From: Apostichopus japonicus
Taxonomy: Eukaryota; Echinodermata; Holothuroidea; Aspidochirotida; Stichopodidae
Length of the DNA stretch: 64,000 nt
Direction of reading: 5' to 3'
Assembly (NCBI RefSeq): GCF_037975245.1
Contig: NC_092583.1
Coordinates: forward strand, 6,443,764 to 6,507,763
Position numbers and translations under genes: made by a program. Of the stretch, positions 45,741 to 55,800 are shown piece by piece. Under the pieces are notes generated by a model that was given only the letters and a program-made list of their open reading frames with translations, was not told where the DNA came from and did not search any database. Position 1 is the first letter of the stretch. Every line of letters starts with the position of its first letter.

Positions 45741-45929
45741 TTAAGTACAGTTAAGCTGCGTTTTGCGCTGAATCGCGCTAATCTCTTCCAATTTACTTAA
45801 AAGCGGTACTGTAATCATGGGATAAATTGCAGTGACTATGCAGTATCTTCAACCAATTGGGTCTTTACAACCAGTCTTTTATAATGCTCTTTTATGCTGT
45901 AAAATGCTTTTTTTTTTGTGTTCTTACAG

Positions 45930-45993
45930 TACTGGCAGTAGTGGGAAAAGTGGGGAGCTTCCCTTGTTTAAAGTTGTAAATGAACTCTCCTAA
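45930..45993 (+). other. Candidate exon after a strong acceptor in SAM intron 2
   Basis: A long T-run and TTCTTACAG precede TACTGGCAGTAGTGGG. One frame reads TGSSGKSGELPLFKVVNELS then TAA. The phase does not fit the repaired exon 2, so I cannot place it in the SAM transcript with confidence. Confidence 0.25.
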
Positions 45994-46281
45994 TGGACTT
46001 ATTTTCCAAGGTTTTGATTGTTTTAAAGAATTAAAAAGGAACTTCCAAAAATAAGGCTACAACAGACAAGGTTGCAGTCTGTTTATAGACATGACTAGTT
46101 ACTTAAAGATGACTGAATGTCTTGTGAGGTAAATTTCTTTCAGGGTGGTTAAAGACTTAACAATTTTGCCCGAAGGTGACCATATTTGAATATCTGGCAT
46201 ATTTGGGGCCAATGCAGCATACCTTCAAAGTGTTCTTTTCCAGCAAGTGTATATTTAATCTGCATTTTTCTGTTTTTGAAG

Positions 46282-46602
46282 GTTGGCACCAACATGCCCA
46301 AATACTTGGAGGAAGTTGACAACCGCCAGCCTTTTGTCTTAATAATGGGTGATTGGAATGCTGCCCATCAATATTTTGTTGTGGCGGATGGGCATGGATT
46401 AGAGCATCAGACCCTACTACAAGCTCTTGATGTTTGCTTCAAGTTGTTCTATGTATTAGACCTTCACTATCCGTGGCAATGTGCGGTCACATGGGAGTTT
46501 GCCCAGAAGGTTCTTTACGAACTGGACAGTAACGTCAAATCAAAAACATCAACTGCCCTGATTGCAATGAGGGCTGCATTGAAAGCAGGAATGGATGACT
46601 GA
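46282..46602 (+). CDS. SAM-domain protein family, C-terminal exon
   Basis: The acceptor CTGTTTTTGAAG is followed in phase 0 by VGTNMPKYLEEVDNRQPFVL and onward to ALDVCFKLFYVLDLHYPWQC and TWEFAQKVLYELDS, ending AALKAGMDD and TGA. The block ALD-CFK-FYV---HYP--C--TWEF-Q resembles the conserved C-terminal region of uncharacterised vertebrate and invertebrate proteins that begin with a SAM domain, so I take it as the last exon of the gene started at 37451. I know no biochemical function for this region. The continuous open frame of 107 codons and the plausible acceptor argue that it is, or recently was, coding. The upstream part of the frame (46186-46281) is intronic read-through. Confidence 0.65.
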   Translation, partial: VGTNMPKYLEEVDNRQPFVLIMGDWNAAHQYFVVADGHGLEHQTLLQALDVCFKLFYVLDLHYPWQCAVTWEFAQKVLYELDSNVKSKTSTALIAMRAALKAGMDD

Positions 46603-47600
46603 TGCCAGGCGCTTGAAACAGCATCACTTATTTCCAACTATTGTTCATTCTCTTTTATTGTAATGGTTTGTAATGTGTCGAAACGTGACATCAATATCAT
46701 TTGTTTGTTATAACTTTTCGTCCTATCTTCAGTACTAGAGTTGGCCTATCTTTGTCAACATTTGTAGCAATTCTTCCAACCAGTCTCCCAAGGGGAATCT
46801 ACCGTCCTTCATACGGGTTATTAAGTTTTCAATACATCGTAACTACAAATGAGCTTTCAATTTGTGTGTACTTATCTGTCAAAGACCAGAACGATGCATT
46901 CAGTTAGTATTAATAGTTCAACCTTAGGGAGAGGTGAGTCCATCAAGTTTCTCCTCTAGTCCTCTATAACACTTTTTGTTTTAGATAGTCAAAGACTTTT
47001 CAGTTCGTGAACAATTTCTTAACACTTTTTTATTTTCACTCATAGCATGATAAATCAGAATCAGCTGTATATTTAAAACTTCATAGACATGGTATTGCTG
47101 TTCATGGAATCAAGGGTCATTTGACAAACTGAAACTGTGATGAAAATTTCAAACTATCATTAAATCTTACTGAAATCAAAACTTGTTTGAAGTACATAGT
47201 TTTCATGGTTCCATATCAAAAGGGAACATAGGTCAACATCTGACAACCTTGTAGCAAAAAATAACATGTGATGCAAAATTCATGTATGGTTCATCATGGT
47301 ATACGAAACCCTCGTTGTATTTGATTGATTTCAATGGGTTTTGAATAATAATGACTAAACATTTTCAGCAGTTCAAAAGATTTCCCTATTCAACTCCTGC
47401 TGGAGTATTTTAAGAAAGATGACTAAAGGCAGTAGTACAACACTATTTTTCTTAAAAATTTTTTAAAGTAAGTAATTACTTGTAGTTATATGCTTACTTT
47501 AAACTTCAAATCTTTCACCATGTGTGTTATCCATGTTTTTTGTACAATAGTAATTTAGCTGTATTATTTTAGTAGTAATAGCTGTACTTTGTACTTTGTA
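46603..47600 (+). other. Probable 3' UTR and downstream flank of the SAM-domain gene
   Basis: No clear AATAAA close to the stop. The short frame at 46701-46907 is not recognised. No repeat family is seen. Confidence 0.35.
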
Positions 47601-48261
47601 TGTGAAACCAAGGGCGGCGGAACCGGGGGGGGGGGGCACAGGGGGCATGTGCCCCCCCCACTTTTCCTCAGGTTAAAAATGTGTCCTTTTTCTACATAAA
47701 AATTGAGGTGTCTCAATTAGCAAGAGAACCAGAATGAACACTCGGGAAGGGCCGTTTCCGGCCATCTGAGGGGTTTGTAAAACCAAAAATTTTCTTGTAC
47801 GCTCTGCGCCAACCGATGGTGGCGCTCCGCTCAGGTAGTCGTGCATACAACTTTGCAAATCCTGGCACGACCCAGACTTTTAAAGAATCTCTGTGGGTCA
47901 AACTCAAAGCTATTTCCACTGCAGGAAAACTTTGTTAAGATACTAACAAGAAATAAACTCTAATTCGGAAGATTCCTACATTAGCAACTAGCATGATTTC
48001 ACCTCATTTGGTCTCAAAAGAAAACTACTTCCTTGTTTCCCAATTTGCACATTGGATATTGCAGTGCTAGCATACAAATTTTGCTTGAGGAGGGGGGGGG
48101 GGTTGATGGAGTGATGTGTATACGCAAATAAGATAGTACAATAAGAGTTATAAAGGGTGCTAAATATAAGGCTGCATCAGTCGAATCAAATTTCTGCAAA
48201 GTGCCCTTTGATGTCGGTGCCCCCCCAGATTAAAAGTGCTTCAGCCACCCTTGTGTAAAAC
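47601..48261. mobile_element. hAT-like element, 645 bp, with 8-bp target duplication
   Basis: The element spans 47609-48253. The left end CAAGGGCGGCGGAACC and the reverse complement of the right end, CAAGGGTGGCTGAAGC, are inverted copies with a few mismatches. Both lead into G-rich tracts and GGGGGGCAC. The flanks TGTGAAAC (47601-47608) and TGTAAAAC (48254-48261) form an 8-bp duplication with one mismatch. The left half contains sequence of the 36348 MITE family (TTTCCGGCCATCTGAGGGG, CCAACCGATGGTGGCGCTCC) ending at AAATCCTGGCACGACCC (about 47875), so the element looks composite. Confidence 0.75.
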
Positions 48262-48840
48262 ACCCGCCATAATATTGTTTTAATGTTTACATGTTTACTT
48301 ATTGATATGATACAAACACTAGTTAAAGTATTACCTTCTTAATATCTGTCCATTATGCCTCTCATTCTTCTAATGCATTTGCCTGATTATAAATCTATAT
48401 ATATATTTACACCACTTGCCATCAAACATTCTCTTACATTTACATTCATGTTTTACTATTTGTTTATTGAAGATTTACTAAAGATGTTTTATGAATAGAT
48501 AGTTACACCCTCAAGTTTTTGTACTTGTTTATTTTTGTACACGTTTTTACTTGTTGGTGTTTCAGTTTGTTCAATACGTACCATGCCACGTTACAATGCT
48601 ATTGTTATGCAATATCCAGGGAAATGACAGTTTTTAATGTCTGATGCATTCATAAGGAGGACATCTGAGACAGCTGAATAGGTTAAGGGTCTGCATCTAA
48701 CAAGGATTCTTAGTACTTAATTTACCAAAATTGTGTTAAGTCTATAGGCTGTTTTTGTCCTGGGCCTAGGTTATTAAGGTTATTTGACAAAGAGGTGGGT
48801 TTACAATCTGACAATGATGTCTCATTAAATAATGAATAAA
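48262..48840. other. Unannotated intergenic sequence
   Basis: AT-rich with no recognisable gene or repeat. Confidence 0.4.
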
Positions 48841-49075
48841 ATCCTGGTTATGCTATGGATAAAGAACCAGGTAATTTGTTAAACCTCTGACATTAATCCT
48901 GGTACCAACTGACCATTAATCCTGGTCACAAATTAACCAGGATCTTGGTGAAGCTTATTTGACCAGAATTTCCTAGTCAAGTTGTCCAGGATTGTGTAGG
49001 TGGCAAACTGACCCGGAACCTGGTAAAATTTTGACCCCATCCTGGTATATTTTAACCAGGGCTTGGTTTACATCA
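48841..49075. repeat. Degenerate ATCCTGGT / ACCAGGAT inverted-word cluster
   Basis: ATCCTGGT or its complement ACCAGG(A/G)T occurs about nine times in 235 bp (for example near 48841, 48867, 48896, 48916, 48936, 48987, 49017, 49040 and 49057), often with AATTTG or AATTTT between. The organisation, short palindromic words in a diverged array, recalls the TTTACCGCGGTAAA array at 28.95 kb. Confidence 0.6.
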
Positions 49076-49856
49076 CTATTATCAGTCTTAGACCGTGGGG
49101 CAAGGCCGTTTTTCTTGCAATTCTGTAGTCCAGTCAGAGGGGCAACTCAAAATTACTCTAAAAAATTCACAAAAAATTCGCAAACCAGCATTGCTGCCAA
49201 ATGACAATCACATGACAATACGCACACACAAATCAGCATGGCTATCACATAGTATGTTGAAATGTCCATATTTTGTGAACGAAAACAACTTTGTTCGTCC
49301 AAGTTTTTCAAATTTGATAGATGTACCGATATGGCCTGAAAACAACATACCTATTTACCCAATGGTCAGTACTTTCAGGTTCTTTTCATATGAAATAAAG
49401 TTGAAATCAATATTCGAAGTTCGAATTTACACAGCCAAATCATGTTTGGCAAGTATTCATAGGATGGACACTGGAACAGCTAGTTTCGCAGAAAAGGTTC
49501 AATCTTAAATGTTGAGTCATTAGTGCACAACTTGCCCGTGTAAACTTACATTTTTACTCAGTAATTACCTAACTTTTTCATACTCTTGACTTCTTGAGCT
49601 TTGTGGGTAGTAAAGTTACATTTTTATGACCCCTGGAAGTTAAAAATAAGGCTTGTCTACATAATAGTCCGTCAACTAAAGAAGATCGAAAACGACATTA
49701 GGACAAATTGAGTGATAGACTAACGTTAATCATTAACACGGTGACTTCGCAGAGGCTGTTATTAAGTGTACGTAGGTAAAGTCACATACACTCGTATCGG
49801 AATCTATGTATAAATGTATACTTACAACTGTAGGGAACTGAAGATGAACTGAAGAT
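49076..49856. other. Unannotated sequence left of the satellite array
   Basis: A GTG-opened plus frame of 137 codons (49095-49508) is the longest open stretch. It has no recognised domain, no ATG start near its beginning and no clear splice partners. I leave it as an unassigned ORF. Confidence 0.35.
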
Positions 49857-52800
49857 CATGGAGCTATAAACATATATCTAGAGATTGATTACTGTAGTGG
49901 GTGGGGGTCAGGATCTGGGTAGGGAATAGAGGATCTAGGCAATAATCTCTGCATTTGTATACAATTGCAGTGAATCTAAAGAATGATAACAGCAGTGGGG
50001 GGGGGGGGGATCTGTGGGTAGAAAACTGAAGATAGGAAATAGTCAATGATTCCTATGGGCCTGAAAATTTATTCAAATGAATGTATCTAGACCATTATAT
50101 GGGAACTTTCATAATACCAAAAGTAAGGCGTTGGTCCAAACAATAATAATACCTACTTTACACTCACTGTATATCTCTGCATATATACTTATACGACTTG
50201 TATACGATTGCAAGGAATCTAGAGTTTGATTACTGTAGGGAGGGGGTCATGATGTTGGTAGGAAACTTAGGATAGGTCAGGATCTGGGTAGGGAATAGAG
50301 GATCTAGGCAATAATCTCTGCATTTGTATACAATTGCAGTGAATCTAAAGAATGATAACTGCAGGGGGGGGGGGTCAGGATATGGGTAGAAAACTGAAGA
50401 TAGGAAATAGTCAATGATTCCTATGGGCCTGGAAATTTATTCAAATGAATGTATCTAGACTATTATATGGGAACTTTCATAGTACCAAAATTAAGGCGTT
50501 GGTCCAAACAATAATAATACCTACTTTACACTCACTGTATATCTCTGCATATATACCTTGATAGGACTTGTATACGATTGCAGGGAATCTAGAGTTTGAT
50601 TACTGTAGGGAGGGGGTCATGATGTTGGTAGGAAACTTAGGATAGGCAACAATCAATGATTCTTATGGGCCTGAAAATTTATTCAAATGAATGTATCTAG
50701 ACCATTATATGGGAACTTTCATAGTACCAAAATTAAGGCAATGGTTCAAATACTAATCATACCTACTCAACACTCACTGTACATCTCTGCATAAATACCT
50801 TGATAGGAATTGTATACAATTACAGAGAATCTAAATATTGATTGCTGTAGGCCTGTACAGCCCTGGTCAATTAAATCATGGAGCTATAAACATATATCTA
50901 GAGATTGATTACTGTAGTGGGTGGGGCTCAGGATCTGGGTAGGGAATAGAGGATCTAGGCAATAATCTCTGCATTTGTATACAATTGCAGTGAATCTAAA
51001 GAATGATAACTGCAGGGGGGGGGGGGGTCAGGATATGGGTAGAAAACTGAAGATAGGAAATAGTCAATGATTCCTATGGGCCTGAAAAATTATTCAAATG
51101 AATGTATCTAGACCATTATATGGGAACTTTCATAGTACCAAAATTAAGGCATTGATCCAAACAATAATAATACCTACATTACACTCACTGTATATCTCTG
51201 CATATATACTTATAGGACTTGTATACGATTGCAAGGAATCTAGAGTTTGATTACTGTAGGGAGGGGGTCATGATGTTGGTAGGAAACTTAGGATAGGCAA
51301 CAATCAATGATTCTTATGGGCCTGAAAATTTATTCAAATGAATGTATCTAGACCATTATATGGGAACTTTCATAGTACCAAAATTAAGGCAATGGCTCAA
51401 ACACTAATATTACCTACTTAACACTCATTGTACATCTCTGCATATATACCTTGATAGGACTTGTATACAATTATAGAGAATCTAAATATTGATTACTGTA
51501 GGCCTGTACAGCCCTGGTCAATTAAATCATGGAGCTATAAACATATAGCTAGAGATTGATTACTGTAGTGGGTGGGGGTCAGGATCTGGGTAGGGAATAG
51601 AGGATCTAGGCAATAATCTCTGCATTTGTATACAATTGCAGTGAATCTAAAGAATGATAACAGCAGTGGGGGGGGGGGGGGGATCTGTGGGTAGAAAACT
51701 AAAGATAGGAAATAGTCAATGATTCCTATGGGCCTGAAAAATTATTCAAATGAATGTATCTAGACCATTATATGGGAACTTTCATAATACCAAAAGTAAG
51801 GCGTTGGTCCAAACAATAATAATACCTACTTTACACTCACTGTATATCTCTGCATATATACTTATACGACTTGTATACGATTGCAAGGAATCTAGAGTTT
51901 GATTACTGTAGGGAGGGGGTCATGATGTTGGTAGGAAACTTAGGATAGGCAACAATCAATGATTCTTATGGGCCTGAAAATTTATTCAAATGAATGTATC
52001 TAGACCATTATATGGGAACTTTCATAGTACCAAAATTAAGGCGTTGATCCAAACAATAATAATACCTACTTTACACTCACTGTATATCTCTGCATATATA
52101 CTTATAGGACTTGTATACGATTGCAAGGAATCTAGAGTTTGATTACTGTAGGGAGGGGGTCATGATGTTGGTAGGAAACTTAGGATAGGCAACAATCAAT
52201 GATTCTTATGGGCCTGAAAATGTATTCAAATGAATGTATCTAGACCATTATATGGGAACTTTCATAGTACCAAAATTAAGGCAATGGCTCAAACACTAAT
52301 ATTACCTACTTAACACTCACTGTACATCTCTGCATATATACCTTGATAGGACTTGTATACAATTATAGAGAATCTAAATATTGATTACTGTAGGCCTGTA
52401 CAGCCCTGGTCAATTAAATCATGGAGCTATAAACATATATCTAGAGATTGATTACTGTAGGGGGTGGGGGTCAGGATCTGGGTAGGGAATAGAGGATCTA
52501 GGCAATAATCTCTGCATTTGTATACAATTGCAGTGAATCTAAAGAATGATAACTGCGAGGGGGGGGGGGTTGATCCAAACAATAATAATACCTACTTTAC
52601 ACTCACTGTATATCTCTGCATATATACTTATAGGACTTGTATACGATTGCAAGGAATCTAGAGTTTGATTACTGTAGGGAGGGGGTCATGATGTTGGTAG
52701 GAAACTTAGGATAGGCAACAATCAATGATTCTTATGGGCCTGAAAATTTATTCAAATGAATGTATCTAGACCATTATATGGGAACTTTCATAGTACCAAA

Positions 52801-55800
52801 ATTAAGGCAATGGCTCAAACACTAATATTACCTACTTAACACTCACTGTACATCTCTGCATATATACCTTGATAGGACTTGTATACAATTATAGAGAATC
52901 TAAATATTGATTACTGTAGGCCTGTACAGCCCTGGTCAATTAAATCATGGAGCTATAAACATATAGCTAGAGATTGATTACTGTATGGGGTGGGGGTCAG
53001 GATCTGGGTAGGGAATAGAGGATCTAGGCAATAATCTCTGCATTTGTATACAATTGCAGTGAATCTAAAGAATGATAACTGCAGGGGGGGGGGGTCAGGA
53101 TATGGGTAGAAAACTGAAGATAGGAAATAGTCAATGATTCCTATGGGCCTGAAAAATTATTCAAATGAATGTATCTAGACCATTATATGGGAACTTTCAT
53201 AGTACCAAAATTAAGGCATTGATCCAAACAATAATAATACCTACTTTACACTCACTGTATATCTCTGCATATATACTTATAGGACTTGTATACGATTGCA
53301 AGGAATCTAGAGTTTGATTACTGTAGGGAGGGGGTCATGATGTTGGTAGGAAACTTAGGATAGGCAACAATCAATGATTCTTATGGGCCTGAAAATTTAT
53401 TCAAATGAATGTATCTAGACCATTATATGGGAACTTTCAAGGTACCAAAATTAAGGCGTTGATCCAAACAATAATAATACCTACTTTACACTCACTGTAT
53501 ATCTCTGCATATACACTTATAGGACTTGTATACGATTGCAAGGAATCTAGAGTTTGATTACTGTAGGGAGGGGGTCATGATGTTGGTAGGAAACTTAGGA
53601 TAGGCAACAATCAATGATTCTTATGGGCCTGAAAATTTATTCAAATGAATGTATCTAGACCATTATATGGGAACTTTCATAGTACCAAAATTAAGGCAAT
53701 GGCTCAAACACTAATATTACCTACTTTACACTCATTGTACATCTCTGCATATATACCTTGATAGGACTTGTATACAATTATAGAGAATCTAAATATTGAT
53801 TACTGTAGGCCTGTACAGCCCTGGTCAATTAAATCATGGAGCTATAAACATATAGCTAGAGATTGATTACTGTAGGGGGTGGGGGTCAGGATCTGGGTAG
53901 GGAATAGAGGATCTAGGCAATAATCTCTGCATTTGTATACAATTGCAGTGAATCTAAAGAATGATAATTGCAGGGGGGGGGGGTCAGGATATGGGTAGAA
54001 AACTGAAGATAGGAATTAGTCAATGATTCCTATGGGCCTGAAAAATTATTCAAATGAATGTATCTAGACCATTATATGGGAACTTTCATAGTACCAAAAT
54101 TAAGGCGTTGATCCAAACAATAATAATACCTACTTTACACTCACTGTATATCTCTGCATATATACTTATAGGACTTGTATACAATTGCAAGAAATCTAGA
54201 GTTTGATTACTGTAGGGAGGGGGTCATGATGTTGGTAGGAAACTTAGGATAGGCAACAATCAATGATTCTTATGGGCCTGAAAATTTATTCAAATGAATG
54301 TATCTAGACCATTATATGGGAACTTTCATAGTACCAAAATTAAGGCAATGGCTCAAACACTAATATTACCTACTTAACACTCACTGTACATCTCTGCATA
54401 TATACCTTGATAGGACTTGTATACAATTATAGAGAATCTAAATATTGATTACTGTAGGCCTGTACAGCCCTGGTCAATTAAATCATGGAGCTATAAACAT
54501 ATAGCTAGAGATTGATTACTGTAGGGGGTGGGGGTCAGGATCTGGGTAGGGAATAGAGGATCTAGGCAATAATCTCTGCATTTGTATACAATTGCAGTGA
54601 ATCTAAAGAATGATAACTGCAGGGGGGGGGGTCAGGATATGGGTAGAAAACTGAAGATAGGAAATAGTCAATGATTCCTATGGGCCTGAAAAATTATTCA
54701 AATGAATGTATCTAGACCATTATATGGGAACTTTCATAGTACCAAAATTAAGGCGTTGATCCAAACAATAATAATACCTACTTTACACACACTGTATATC
54801 TCTGCATATACACTTATAGGACTTGTATACGATTGCAAGTAATCTAGACTTTGATTACTGTAGGGAGGGGGTCATGATGTTGGTAGGAAACTTAGGATAG
54901 GCAACAATCAGTGATTCTTATGGGCCTGAAAATTTATTCAAATGAATGTATCTAGACCATTATATGGGAACTTTCATAGTACCAAAATTAAGGCAATGGC
55001 TCAAACACTAATATTACCTACTTAACACTCACTGTACATCTCTGCATATATACCTTGATAGGACTTGTATACAATTATAGAGAATCTAAATATTGATTAC
55101 TGTAGGCCTGTACAGCCCTGGTCAATTAAATCATGGAGCTATAAACATATATCTAGAGATTGATTACTGTAGGGGGTGGGGGTCAGGATCTGGGTAGGGA
55201 ATAGAGGATCTAGGCAATAATCTCTGCATTTGTATACAATTGCAGTGAATCTAAAGAATGATAACTGCAGCGGAGGGGGGTCAGGATATGGGTAGAAAAC
55301 TGAAGATAGGAAATAGTCAATGATTCCTATGGGCCTGAAAAATTATTCAAATGAATGTATCTAGACCATTATATGGGAACTTTCATAGTACCAAAATTAA
55401 GGCGTTGATCCAAACAATAATAATACCTACTTTACACTCACTGTATATCTCTGCATATATACTTATAGGACTTGTATACGATTGCAAGGAATCTAGAGTT
55501 TGATTACTGTAGGGAGGGGGTCATGATGTTGGTAGGAAACTTAGGATAGGCAACAATCAATGATTCTTATGGGCCTGAAAATTTGTTCAAATGAATGTAT
55601 CTAGACCATTATATGGGAACTTTCATAGTACCAAAATTAAGGCAATGGCTCAAACACTAATATTACCTACTTAACACTCACTGTACATCTCTGCATATAT
55701 ACCTTGATAGGACTTGTATACAATTATAGAGAATCTAAATTTTGATTACTGTAGGCCTGTACAGCCCTGGTCAATTAAATCATGGAGCTATAAACATATA

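Larger units (their letters stand above)
41810..45813. mobile_element. 4,000-bp TIR transposon with TA flanks, carrying a BEN-domain exon
   Basis: The left end CAGTACCGCTTTTAAGTAAA continues TTGGAA (41812-41837). The right end is its perfect 26-bp inverse (45786-45811). TA lies on both sides (41810-41811, 45812-45813). CAGT termini and a TA target are shared by Tc1/mariner and pogo-type elements. The length between flanks is exactly 4,000 bp. Subterminal regions are GC-rich with CGCGCTCT repeats on the left and two CGCGTTCC..GG(A/C)(A/G)CGCG hairpins on the right. The interior holds a BEN-domain exon, two tandem duplications (258 bp and 235 bp) and several diverged copies of GTGCAA-G-TTCCTAGCCTAAT. 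I see no DDE transposase, so it is either non-autonomous or uses a spliced gene that I cannot reconstruct. It lies in intron 2 of the SAM gene, 47 bp after the donor. Confidence 0.82.

Noticed and set aside
49095-49508. 137-codon plus ORF as a gene
   Set aside because: It opens with GTG, has no known domain, and I could not find splice partners. I kept it only as an unassigned open stretch.
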